The notes beneath the pieces were generated by a model that was given only the letters and a program-made list of their open reading frames with translations, ran no database searches and was not told where the DNA came from. Positions 1 through 7,699 of a stretch of 64,000 nucleotides of DNA are shown here, piece after piece (the stretch's first letter is position 1; every line of letters begins with the position of its first letter). Made by a program: the position numbers and the translations under genes. This DNA is from Blastomussa wellsi (Eukaryota > Cnidaria > Anthozoa > Scleractinia > Plerogyridae), in contig OX393572.1 of the NCBI GenBank assembly GCA_947652115.1, positions 8,669,966 to 8,733,965 of the forward strand. Reading direction: 5' to 3'.

Positions 1-158
1 AAACTGCCTGTTTGAACAGCCACTTTTTCGCAGCATCTTCTGAGACCTTTGCTGCTTCCGCTAATTTTTTTTATTGCAGCAATTCCTCTCCAATAACCCT
101 GCGAACTATAGTATACTTTTGCGATCCTTGCAGCCATTATGAAAGAAAATAGAAAAGT

Positions 159-543
159 TCAAAGAAAACGAAAAGCAGCATAGGAAAGTGCTAACCCGCC
201 GGCGCCCATGAAAATTAGTTCACCTTGTTTCTGCTGCTCGCTTGGCTGATAGAAATCAGAGAACTTTGGCTCTTTGGGAGGCACCATTCGCTGTTCAGGG
301 CGTGCCTGGTTGTAAAGTCTGAAGGCGTAATCGGTATTGGTGACGTTTTGTTTTGCTTCTGACTTGATTTGTGCGTTAGTCGCGATCCAGTCGAGAAGCT
401 TGGTGCCATCGCGTGTGTATTTGCACTCTTTCTTCTTGCGCAGCTTTGTCACCACCACCAAGAGCTCGTGCAAGATAGCTGCCGCCAATAAAAGCAGCTG
501 CATTTAGCACGGCACCGCCAACCATAGTCGCAATGCTTTCCAT
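159..543 (-). pseudogene. Small membrane protein of the left Polinton-like element
   Basis: The ATG at 541-543 begins an Ala/Gly-rich hydrophobic N-terminus (MESIATMVGG...). After about 40 codons the frame shifts near 415-430. A second frame carries a soluble middle (TKLLDWIATNAQIKSEAKQN) and a hydrophobic C-terminal tail (ELIFMGAGGLALSYAAF). The two frames together look like one protein of roughly 130 residues with a membrane segment near each end. I recognise the pattern as recurring next to capsid genes in cnidarian Polinton-like elements, but no function is known to me. It is broken by at least one frameshift, probably with a small deletion. Confidence 0.5.
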
Positions 544-584
544 TGTGCAACATATCAGAGTTATTTTTTTCAATTTAGACATAA

Positions 585-675
585 TCAGGGAGGATCCTGC
601 TTGAGAGCGATGCTGCCTGCCATAGTGGCGGTGAACTTCACGTAGTTCATGACGTTGGTGCTGGGGTCGGCGGTG
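585..675 (-). pseudogene. C-terminal piece of a membrane protein gene split by the Ngaro-type insertion
   Basis: Read on the minus strand from the edge of repeat A1, the frame gives TADPSTNVMNYVKFTATMAG and a few more residues before TGA at 585-587. This is the downstream end of the gene whose upstream end is at 5215-5450 on the other side of the retrotransposon. The two pieces abut exactly at the outer edges of repeats A1 and B2, which shows the retrotransposon inserted into this coding region. The function of the protein is unknown. Confidence 0.55.
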
Positions 676-775
676 TGGTTTAATTATTGACTTGTCATTA
701 CGCTCGGTGTCGTCTTTCACACACGTGTCTATGTTGCAAGAGTCGCTAGCGTCAATCTCTAGTCGTTGTAATTCC
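676..775 (+). repeat. Split direct repeat A1 (left terminus)
   Basis: This 100-bp sequence starting tggtttaattattgacttg is identical to 4999-5098. It marks the left end of the tyrosine-recombinase element. The flank to its left is Polinton-like coding sequence. Confidence 0.93.
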
Positions 776-821
776 GCCGTTTATTCTTCAACGCTTGTAA
801 TTCTTTCGGCTTTCTGGCAAC

Positions 822-1796
822 ATGGGTACACGTAGATCCCAACGTACGACTTCTTCGCGCCACCTATCCGATGACTTCGCCTGGGACGCATTTCCTTCGC
901 TGCCAGAACACACTTTCGACCTCGGTTCTTTAACACCAAAGCAGTCAAAGCAAGCCGCCAATTCATCTACTTCGAAGGACAAGAAAGACAAAATTCGAAT
1001 TCCTCCGAGCACTGAATCCGGCGTACAGCCCAGCAACGCGTCAGGCGAAGTGAATTCCCCGTCATCTGATGAATTATCTCGCTTGAGACTGCTGCGAGAG
1101 ACTGAATCTCTACAAATCGAGCGACTCCAACTCGAGTTACAGCTCGCGCAGCTCAAGTTACAAGAGCCCAAGCCCGCAGATCAACCAGGCAAAACAGAGA
1201 AACAACAAGGCGAAAAGTCACTGGGCGACCTCAAGGCACCTCAAAAGATCGTGGCACCACAAGAATGGCCTCACATCTTTGCCCCAGGTGAGCCTAAACT
1301 TTACCAAGACCTAACGATAACGGATTTTTCCGCGGGTTACGCCATAATAATAAAAAATTGCCAAGATCCCCCACTGCGATCGCATCTTCTAGACCATTTT
1401 TTCAATTTGATGGTTCTGGCGGGTTCCTATAAATGGCCAGCGGTTCGGGGTTTCCATTACAAGGTGTTACGGAGCATCGAAATGGGCCTTGCGTCTTGGG
1501 GGGATTCGTTCGACTCCGCCAAGCAGGCCTTTTTCCTTCCCTCCGCGCTCATTACGGAATCATCCGGCGGCAGAGCTAGTTCCAGGACCCCGCCTCCCAA
1601 ACAGCCACCCAATTCTCAGCAGATTCCAAGGAGCCAAATTTGCGACGCTTGGTCATGGTTTGATGATTGTAACACGCCAGACTGCCCCCTGCGCCATGTT
1701 TGCGTGGTTTGCAAACGCGATCATCAAGCCCTCAACTGCACCAAGAGAAAGTACCCCGTCCCAGCGCGCCGTTCCGACACTCCGACCCAAGCCTGA
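822..1796 (+). CDS. gag: Gag-like protein of the Ngaro-type element
   Basis: This frame encodes 324 residues starting at ATG 822, 46 bp after repeat A1. The N-terminal third is charged and low in complexity, with a Leu/Gln/Glu coiled-coil-like stretch around residues 85-115. A central region of about residues 150-240 is rich in aromatic residues and is probably the capsid-like fold. The C-terminus has a Cys/His cluster (CDAWSWFDDCNTPDCPLRHV, then CVVCKRDHQALNC) that fits a nucleic-acid-binding zinc motif of this Gag type. The frame ends at TGA 1794-1796 and stays open in the same phase into pol, so Gag may also be made as a Gag-Pol readthrough product. Confidence 0.8.
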   Translation: MGTRRSQRTTSSRHLSDDFAWDAFPSLPEHTFDLGSLTPKQSKQAANSSTSKDKKDKIRIPPSTESGVQPSNASGEVNSPSSDELSRLRLLRETESLQIERLQLELQLAQLKLQEPKPADQPGKTEKQQGEKSLGDLKAPQKIVAPQEWPHIFAPGEPKLYQDLTITDFSAGYAIIIKNCQDPPLRSHLLDHFFNLMVLAGSYKWPAVRGFHYKVLRSIEMGLASWGDSFDSAKQAFFLPSALITESSGGRASSRTPPPKQPPNSQQIPRSQICDAWSWFDDCNTPDCPLRHVCVVCKRDHQALNCTKRKYPVPARRSDTPTQA

Positions 1797-1800
1797 CTAG
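1794..1800 (+). promoter_or_regulatory. Candidate leaky stop: UGA CUA G between gag and pol
   Basis: The gag stop is TGA followed directly by CTAG. UGA followed by CUA is an established readthrough context in some viral and animal mRNAs. The next 1.8 kb is open in the same frame and encodes reverse transcriptase. What is seen is the stop and the open frame; readthrough itself is inferred. Confidence 0.55.
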
Positions 1801-3608
1801 CCTCCACTAACCTCAGAACTGACCCATCTCACCCCATACCTCCTCACAGTAACCCAGCCTCGGATCCCTCGCAAAATCAGTCTGCTGCCAGCGCCGCCGG
1901 GCGCCCCCCTCTCACCTCCATTCCCTGCAAGTCTGAGCTCACCCGCCACTTCATCTCTCTTCACGCCAAACTTCAACAAGCCCCAGCTCCTAACGCTTCG
2001 TCCCTTCGTTTACCAGTTCCATCTGGTCTCAAAATCGCCGAGTGGCGATCTCGTTTAAGCGCCTACCATGACTCCTCCCTGTGCGACTTTCTGGAATTTG
2101 GTTGGCCCATCGGTTATGCCTCTCAAGCCACACCCGCCTCTACGCACACTAACCACGGCTCCGCAAAGGCAGCACCCGAAGTCGTCCAAGCCTTCCTCGA
2201 CAAAGAACAGAACTTAGGCTCCCTATGCGGGCCTTTCCATTCTAACCCGCTCAGCAAAGACCTCGTGATTTCCCCTATGCAACTAGTTTATAGTCGGTCC
2301 GGAAAACCTCGAGTAGTGGTCGATCTCAGCTTTCCAACTGGATCATCTGTCAACGACGGCATCCCAAAAGACTCCTACTTAGGGGAACCCTTTACTCTTC
2401 GATTACCTGGCATAGACGCGTTCGTCGACATCATTCGTGTCCTTGGCCCCGGCTGTTGGCTTTTCAAGAAGGACTTAAGCCGCACATACCGTCAACTTCG
2501 CATCGACCCCAGAGACTACCATCTTCTCGGTCTGCAGCACCACAATCATCTTTATTTTGACATTGCGCCGCCGTTTGGTCTACGGTCCGCAGCCATGATG
2601 TGTCAAAGAACAACTTCAGCCGTCACGTACATGTTTCAGTCCATTGGCTTCCAGTGCACTAACTATATCGACGATTTTGGCGGTGCTGACACTGCAGAGC
2701 TTGCCCCATCAGCCTTCCAGGCTTTAGGAGACCTTTTCTCGACACTAGGTCTCGAGTCGTCGCCTGACAAGGACTGTGAGCCATCACAAAGTATGATCTT
2801 CCTCGGCATCCTGTTTAACTCAATCGACATGACCATGTCAATCACTGCCGACCGCCTCACCGAGCTTCAAACACGTTGTCAATCAATGCTCGACTCCAGC
2901 GTCATTTCTCGTCGGGACTTGCAGTCTTTACTCGGGGTCATGTCGTTCGTGACAGCCTGCGTTCGTCCTGCCCGTATCTTTATGTCTAGCCTCCTCAACA
3001 CCCTTCGGGCTCACTCCTCTTCGCGTTTCTGCCAAGTCACCCCTGAAAACAAGTCCGATTTGCGCTGGTGGTGCCAATTCGTCCCAAGCTACAACGGTGT
3101 CTCTCTGATCAAAACCAAACCGTGGATACACGACGCCCTTTCTTTTTCTACTGATGCGTGTGGTTCCGGCGCCGGCGGATTCTTCAACGGAAATTTTTTT
3201 CACACCCCATTTCCTGAGACAATCATGCTGCTTTACGGTCACGATATCAACATTTTGGAGCTCCTCACCATTATGGTGGCCTTGAAGCTTTGGGGCACCG
3301 CTCTACATGGTCAGCGGGTTATCATCTCTTGTGACAATGAAAACAGTGTTTTAGCCCTGAACTCGGGGCGTTCCCGTACTCCGGGCATGCAACTCTGCCT
3401 TAGAGAGATTTGGTATTTGTCCGCCGTCTATGATTTCGAGTTACGCGCCGAGCACGTACCAGGCGTCTCCAACGCAATCGCCGACCATCTCAGCCGCTGG
3501 CATCTTTCCCCCAGTCACAAGGCTCATTTTGAGGCTCTCACATCTGGTGTCTCAACCACTTTTGTCCCATGTCCTCCCGAGTTGTTTAATTTCGACGTGT
3601 CCTTTTGA
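1797..3608 (+). CDS. pol: Reverse transcriptase - RNase H (Pol) of the Ngaro-type element
   Basis: The frame is open from just after the gag TGA to TGA 3606-3608. The first ATG that keeps the RT core is at 2265, but conserved-looking RT sequence starts upstream of it, so a Gag-Pol product is more likely than a start at 2265. A Pro/Ser-rich linker comes first, then the RT: LSRTYRQLRID (motif A region, near 2470) and the catalytic YIDD at 2664-2675. RNase H follows, with STDACGSGAGG near 3150, SCDNENS near 3330 and HVPGVSNAIADHLSR near 3450-3495. It copies the element's RNA into DNA. All key residues I can check are present. Confidence 0.88.
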   Translation, partial: LASTNLRTDPSHPIPPHSNPASDPSQNQSAASAAGRPPLTSIPCKSELTRHFISLHAKLQQAPAPNASSLRLPVPSGLKIAEWRSRLSAYHDSSLCDFLEFGWPIGYASQATPASTHTNHGSAKAAPEVVQAFLDKEQNLGSLCGPFHSNPLSKDLVISPMQLVYSRSGKPRVVVDLSFPTGSSVNDGIPKDSYLGEPFTLRLPGIDAFVDIIRVLGPGCWLFKKDLSRTYRQLRIDPRDYHLLGLQHHNHLYFDIAPPFGLRSAAMMCQRTTSAVTYMFQSIGFQCTNYIDDFGGADTAELAPSAFQALGDLFSTLGLESSPDKDCEPSQSMIFLGILFNSIDMTMSITADRLTELQTRCQSMLDSSVISRRDLQSLLGVMSFVTACVRPARIFMSSLLNTLRAHSSSRFCQVTPENKSDLRWWCQFVPSYNGVSLIKTKPWIHDALSFSTDACGSGAGGFFNGNFFHTPFPETIMLLYGHDINILELLTIMVALKLWGTALHGQRVIISCDNENSVLALNSGRSRTPGMQLCLREIWYLSAVYDFELRAEHVPGVSNAIADHLSRWHLSPSHKAHFEALTSGVSTTFVPCPPELFNFDVSF

Positions 3609-3631
3609 TGTCCTTTTGCGACTACAGCTAA

Positions 3632-4675
3632 TCGTTTCTGTCTTCGCCTCTTTCTTCAGGTTTCACCACTTCAAACATCGCCGCAGGTTCCGCTGTCTCC
3701 TTACCTCGACTGCAAGCCTTGGTTGGGGACGTTCAAGCTCAGGCCTATGCACAAGGTACCATCCGCAACGTTCGCTCACAGTGGAAAGCGTTTCTACGCT
3801 TCTGCAGTGACTTCCAGGTGTCTCCTCTGCCTGCCTCTTCATCTACAATTTCCTGCTTTCTGGTTTACCTCTCCCAGCGCACGTCATCCTATCGTTACAT
3901 CCTGAACCACATGAACTCTATTCGCATCCTTCATTTATACCATGACTTGCCTTGTGACGCTTTGTCCAGTTTTTCCGTCCGTTTGACAACCATGGGTTTG
4001 AAACGCCTCTTAGGAACTCGGACCAATCAAAAACATCCTGTTACTCCAGATTTGCTACGCCGTATTTTTGGCCTGTTGGACACGTCCATTGCCTCGCAGT
4101 CCGCGTTATGGTGTTTGTTTCTCGTTGCCTTCTTCTCGTTTCTCCGCAAATCCAATCTGACCGCACCTTCCGCCCGGGCATTTGATCCCGAAAAACATCT
4201 AACGCGGGATGACATCAAATTCACTTCACAGGGAGCAGTCCTCTGCATTCGCTGGTCAAAGACAAGACAGCATCGTGAGGGCATTCTAATTGTTCCTTTG
4301 CCTCTCATTCCAGGTTCAGAGCTCTGCCCAGTCACCGCTATTAGGCATTATTTCAGTCTGGTTCCCGCCTCCTCGCGTTCTCCATTTTTCTGTGTTCCAA
4401 ATGGCCGGCTTCTGTCGCCACTAACATCGTACGCCTTCGCCAACACTTTCAAGAAGCTGGTATCCGTTATCGGGCTCGACCCTAAAAACTTCTCACCACA
4501 CAGTTTTCGTCGCGGGGGCGCCACATACACTTTCCAGACAGGAGTCCCTGAACACCTTATCCAACTCCACGGCGATTGGCGGTCAGACGCTTACAAGCTG
4601 TACTTGGATTTACCTTTGTCCACTCGAACACAGGTGGCGGACACGATGGCCGCCGGACTTTATACACATTCTTAG
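3632..4675 (+). CDS. Tyrosine recombinase of the Ngaro-type element
   Basis: This lambda-integrase-family recombinase would insert the DNA intermediate. An N-terminal SAM-like/core-binding half (about 3720-4000) is followed by the catalytic domain. Visible catalytic residues are Arg in FFSFLRKSN (about 4131-4157), His-x-x-Arg in HSFRR (4499-4513), a His in LIQLHGDW (about 4557-4580) and a Tyr in YKLYLDL just after it. The frame is open from 3632, but the first in-frame ATG is at about 3911, inside the core-binding domain. How translation starts is therefore unclear. An ATG overlapping the pol stop (TGATG at 3606-3610) leads to a stop at 3629-3631. An acceptor-like tract ends in AG at 3658-3659, so a spliced message is possible. 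Confidence 0.88.
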   Translation, partial: SFLSSPLSSGFTTSNIAAGSAVSLPRLQALVGDVQAQAYAQGTIRNVRSQWKAFLRFCSDFQVSPLPASSSTISCFLVYLSQRTSSYRYILNHMNSIRILHLYHDLPCDALSSFSVRLTTMGLKRLLGTRTNQKHPVTPDLLRRIFGLLDTSIASQSALWCLFLVAFFSFLRKSNLTAPSARAFDPEKHLTRDDIKFTSQGAVLCIRWSKTRQHREGILIVPLPLIPGSELCPVTAIRHYFSLVPASSRSPFFCVPNGRLLSPLTSYAFANTFKKLVSVIGLDPKNFSPHSFRRGGATYTFQTGVPEHLIQLHGDWRSDAYKLYLDLPLSTRTQVADTMAAGLYTHS

Positions 4676-4896
4676 TTTTAGACGTTAGGTTATCGCCTCA
4701 GTGCGCTTAAGTAGTTTAGTCAGTTTTCTGTTCGCTCGCACCTGGTTTTCCGTCGAGTCAGGTTTTCGTTTCTTTTTGCCCATACGCACACATATGTTCG
4801 TTGTCCATTTTATATATAAATAATTTTTTTTCTTTTTTCCTTTCCTTCCCTTTTCACTTCCTATTTCTCCCCGTTTGGGCCTCTTTATCTTGGCGA
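4676..4896 (+). other. 3' non-coding part of the Ngaro-type element
   Basis: This AT- and pyrimidine-rich stretch between the recombinase stop and repeat B1 shows no open frame. Confidence 0.7.
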
Positions 4897-4998
4897 CATC
4901 CGTTTTATGAGTTTCCTATTAAACTTCTTTTTGGCCCAAATGTCTCGTCTCATTTGTAATGTTGTTGAGGAATAATTTGGAGGTTTGATTGTATCAAA
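4897..4998 (+). repeat. Split direct repeat B1
   Basis: This 102-bp repeat starting catccgttttatgagtttcc matches 5113-5214 with one difference (T/C in the cccaaaYgtctcg segment). It touches A2 directly. Confidence 0.93.
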
Positions 4999-5098
4999 TG
5001 GTTTAATTATTGACTTGTCATTACGCTCGGTGTCGTCTTTCACACACGTGTCTATGTTGCAAGAGTCGCTAGCGTCAATCTCTAGTCGTTGTAATTCC
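4999..5098 (+). repeat. Split direct repeat A2
   Basis: This 100-bp repeat is identical to A1 at 676-775. It is internal, between B1 and B2, as in Ngaro/PAT elements. A 14-bp spacer (5099-5112) separates it from B2. Confidence 0.93.
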
Positions 5099-5112
5099 CC
5101 ACCCTCCTCACC

Positions 5113-5214
5113 CATCCGTTTTATGAGTTTCCTATTAAACTTCTTTTTGGCCCAAACGTCTCGTCTCATTTGTAATGTTGTTGAGGAATAATTTGGAGGT
5201 TTGATTGTATCAAA
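5113..5214 (+). repeat. Split direct repeat B2 (right terminus)
   Basis: This 102-bp copy of B1 forms the right end of the element. Polinton-like coding sequence on the minus strand resumes right after it. Confidence 0.93.
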
Positions 5215-5450
5215 AAGTTGTATAGTAGCGGAAACTTTTCTTTAATTTGCAAAATCAAAAGGTTGAATTCTGAACGGCTCGGGTAGTCTTTGTTGACACA
5301 GTTGGAGACAATTTCTGTCAAAGCGTTTGTGACAATCAAGAAGCCGATTGACAGGCCCAAGACAGTTGCATTGTCAAGGAATGCTTGAATATAAAAGTTG
5401 TCGGACTTGAAGATGGCCATGTTGTATTGCAAAATATCTTTGTATTCCAC
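5215..5450 (-). pseudogene. N-terminal part of the membrane protein gene split by the Ngaro-type insertion
   Basis: Minus-strand frame with a soluble start (VEYKDILQYNMAIFKSDNFY), a hydrophobic segment (VLGLSIGFLIVTNAL) and a second soluble part (FNLLILQIKEKFPLLYNF) that is cut off by repeat B2. It continues at 585-675. One membrane segment is likely. No ATG is found at the start; the gene before it appears fused or truncated near 5450-5490. I do not know its function. Confidence 0.5.
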
Positions 5451-5489
5451 CTGTATGAAACAGACAATATGAGAAGTCGCAAATGTTTA

Positions 5490-5873
5490 ATCCATGAGTC
5501 GCCGCTGATGCCGCCTTGAGCTCTTCGAGATTGTACTGAAGCCCTATCAGAGAAACTACAATGCTGCCGACTGCAAGCCATTGTGTTGTGCTGAGAACAT
5601 TTGAAACTTTGGAATCAGCTGGAGCAGGTTCTGGTGCTGTCTCAGGAACCGACTCAGGAGCAGGTGCAGATTTGTTTTCCTTTGCTTTTGCAATTATGGC
5701 AGCAGCCTCGATAGAAGCTTTTTCTTTGCTTCACGGGCCAGTCTTGATTTCTCAGCTGTGAGTTTCCCAGCAGCAACACGCTTTGGAGTTTTGGCTGGCT
5801 TTGTTGCAGGAGTTTGTGAAGTTACTTGGCTCACCTGTGGTTCAGAGATGGCTTGTTGTTGTTCTTCAGCCAT
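5490..5873 (-). pseudogene. Basic, Ala/Pro-rich protein with one membrane segment (left Polinton-like element)
   Basis: ATG at 5871-5873. The N-terminus is Gln/Thr/Pro-rich and turns strongly basic (TPKRVAAGKLTAEKSRLARE). A frameshift near 5700 moves the reading to a Pro/Ala/Glu-rich linker and a membrane-like segment (QWLAVGSIVVSLIGLQY). The layout resembles small virion proteins with a basic DNA-binding head and a membrane anchor. That role is inferred from composition and neighbours only. Confidence 0.45.
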
Positions 5874-5967
5874 AGTTATATAAAAACAAAATATATTTAA
5901 TTGAGCAAATAATTTTGTCATAAATTGCTGATCATTTCTGAGGAATTATTCAGCAATTGCTGTAGAA

Positions 5968-5981
5968 TAATTAGTAATTTT
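5968..5981. repeat. Target-site duplication, left copy
   Basis: taattagtaatttt here is repeated exactly at 6285-6298 and brackets the SINE at 5982-6284. Confidence 0.85.
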
Positions 5982-6284
5982 ATACACCTGGGTGAAGAGA
6001 GGCACTGTGAGAGTAAAGTGTCTTGCCCAAGAACACAACGCAGTGGCCCGGCCAGGACTCGAACCCGGACCGTCCGATCCAGAGTCCAGCGCACTAACCA
6101 TTAGGCCACTGCGCCTCCACACATGGGTACCGGCGAATTTACTGCTGGGGGGTAACCCTGCGATGGACTAGCATCCCATCCAGGGGGGAGTAGAAATACT
6201 CTCTGTCGCTTCATGCTACAGAAACCGGGATAAGCTCCGGCCTGATGGGTCACTAGGCCCGACTGCAGACTTACCTTTTTACCT
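5982..6284. mobile_element. tRNA(Gln)-derived SINE with an inverted 5' half
   Basis: The minus strand from about 6118 down to 5982 reads as a tRNA-like head: A box TGGCCTAATGG, an anticodon-like CTG in GGACTCTGGATC, B box GGTTCGAGTCC, then a conserved-looking body. From about 6120 the plus strand carries the rest of the SINE body and a tail ending acctttttacctt. The two halves point in opposite directions and meet head-to-middle. The whole insert is bracketed by a perfect 14-bp duplication. This fits a single retroposition with twin-priming-like 5' inversion. Confidence 0.8.
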
Positions 6285-6298
6285 TAATTAGTAATTTT
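6285..6298. repeat. Target-site duplication, right copy
   Basis: Exact copy of 5968-5981 immediately after the SINE tail. Confidence 0.85.
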
Positions 6299-6349
6299 GG
6301 TGAGAAATTAGTCATCCTGGCCTTTAAGCGGATACCCCTCAGGATCACG

Positions 6350-6859
6350 CTAAGTATGTGCGACAGGTTGGTCACCAGATTCAGCGCGTGCATTGAAATC
6401 AATGTTCTTTGTGGTGATCAGCGCGACGTTTGCCACAGCTAGAAGGCGGCCACACCTCACAGCGAGGTTGCCTGCTAGGTTGGAGTGCTCTTTGCAAATG
6501 ATGTAGTCGTTTCTGAGTTCCTGCTGGCTGGCTTTTACATCATCGATCGGCACAGCTATGCCGACCGCTTTGGACACAAGAAAAATTAACTTTCAGTTGT
6601 TTTTGAGCCCACGTAAGTCTCGTACCTTTTATTTCTCGACCTTTTTGTCGCTTAGGCGCTCCACCCGCTCGTGTGTCAGCTGAACCCCTACGGCCTCTTT
6701 CGCCTTGCCTGTTGACACCAGAACTGTCAGCTGTTCACGAAGAGCCGAAATATCAGGCTGGGACCAAGCCACAGCATTTCCGGGCGCGCTTGACGGCTCG
6801 GCTGCAAGCAAGGCAAAAACATCAGACATAGCGGAGTCTTCGGTTGTCGGGGCTGCCAT
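6350..6859 (-). pseudogene. Conserved protein of unknown function (left Polinton-like element)
   Basis: The frame starts at ATG 6857-6859 with an acidic/Ala-rich N-terminus, then ISALREQLTVLVSTGKAKEA and VQLTHERVERLSDKKVEK before a stop at 6629. A second frame (6350-6577) carries a C-terminal half with LAVRCGRLLAVANVALITTK. They read as the two ends of one soluble helical protein whose middle is deleted and frameshifted. I recall this arrangement next to ATPase genes in similar elements, but no biochemical role. Confidence 0.45.
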
Positions 6860-6869
6860 TATTGCTGTC

Positions 6870-7691
6870 TTAAACTTTTAATTTAGTTTTAATTTTATTC
6901 TGTAAGGGTTCTGTAAGTGAGAAGACAAGGTAGGAAGACCTATTTTTTTTTTTCAACATTGAAATATATTCTTTGAACTCATCTTGGGCAAGTTCGCCGG
7001 CGTAATCTACAAAAACCGCTTTCAAAGTATTCCAGGAGGGCGTGTAAAAAGCACAATAGTCCAGTTTCGAGTTAGCCACGACCGCTGAACAAAATGACTA
7101 AATACTCAGTTGTACAGGGTTAGCCAGCAGAAAAGCACTGAAGCGTAAGATGAAACAATGCACAAAGTTAATATTTCCTGTTCTCACTGGTATTTGCTAA
7201 TATTTTACTTCAGGTCGAGACTAACCTTGTAAAGTCGTGTCTTAAGCCGTTTTATTCAGCGGTCTTGGTTAACTCGAAACTGAACTATTGCGGCAACGTT
7301 TTCGTGAAAAAAAGCTGTGATACTGGTCATCTCTTGGGTTAGCGCCCACACGCTTAGTCCTGTGTGACGAGCGCTGAAGGCAAGTTTGACCAGCTTGCCT
7401 GTGCGCTTTTTTACATCTTTCGAATCTGCGCAGTCGTCGAGCATTATGAGCATATTGGTGCCCTTGAAAAGGTAGCTCACAAGCAGCAGCAGCCAGGCCT
7501 TGACCTCATGCTGTTCGCAGATGACAACAAAAAAACACGAGCCCTCTTCAGCGAAGCGATAAAAAGTCATGTTGCACGCGAATGTCGGGCAGACGAGGAT
7601 AATGTCATCGAACTTGTTTCGAAAGGCACCGTAAAGCTGGTTCACAACGGCCAACTTTGAGAGCGTTGAACGGGATGTTGCTGGGTGCCAT
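6870..7691 (-). pseudogene. A32-type (FtsK/HerA-like) DNA packaging ATPase, broken
   Basis: ATG at 7689-7691. ATPases of this type pump viral DNA into the capsid. The Walker B region is clear (NMLIMLDDCADSKD, about 7430-7455). A sensor-like segment (LAFSARHTGLSVWALTQEM) and the C-terminal FYTPSWNTLKAVFVDYAGEL also fit the family. Two defects are visible. The P-loop expected between FNALKVG and VVNQLYGAF is missing together with a frameshift near 7660. A 237-bp MITE (7054-7290) splits the frame just before FYTPS. It lies directly downstream of the capsid-like gene, both on the minus strand. Confidence 0.72.
7054..7290. mobile_element. 237-bp fold-back MITE inside the ATPase gene
   Basis: 36-bp inverted ends at 7054-7089 and 7255-7290 (caatagtycagtttcgagtt...) flank about 165 bp of AT-rich sequence. 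The apparent coding sequence QFRVNQDR and MANSKLDYCA at the edges is MITE end sequence, not ATPase. Confidence 0.75.
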
Positions 7692-7699
7692 CTGTATAT

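Larger units (their letters stand above)
676..5214 (+). mobile_element. Ngaro/PAT-type (DIRS-order) tyrosine-recombinase retrotransposon, near intact
   Basis: The element has the A1 - genes - B1 A2 B2 split direct repeat layout that defines Ngaro/PAT-type DIRS-order retrotransposons. A1 and A2 are identical over 100 bp; B1 and B2 differ at one base in 102. It encodes a Gag-like protein, a reverse transcriptase/RNase H and a tyrosine recombinase, all with open frames. No methyltransferase, chromodomain or DDE integrase is seen. As expected for recombinase-driven insertion, I see no target-site duplication. The near-identical repeats and open frames mean it is young. It is inserted in a membrane protein gene of the left Polinton-like element. 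Confidence 0.92.

Noticed and set aside
1489..1800. Second-frame ORF overlapping gag
   Set aside because: Overlaps the zinc-motif part of Gag in another frame and has no domain of its own.
676..5214. A/B repeats as ordinary LTRs or as a CRISPR-like array
   Set aside because: The order A1-B1-A2-B2 and the recombinase show split direct repeats. There are no short regular spacers and the DNA is eukaryotic.
7054..7290. Separate small genes at the ATPase C-terminus (frames starting MANSKLDYCA or ending RVNQDR)
   Set aside because: These residues are the two inverted ends of a MITE.
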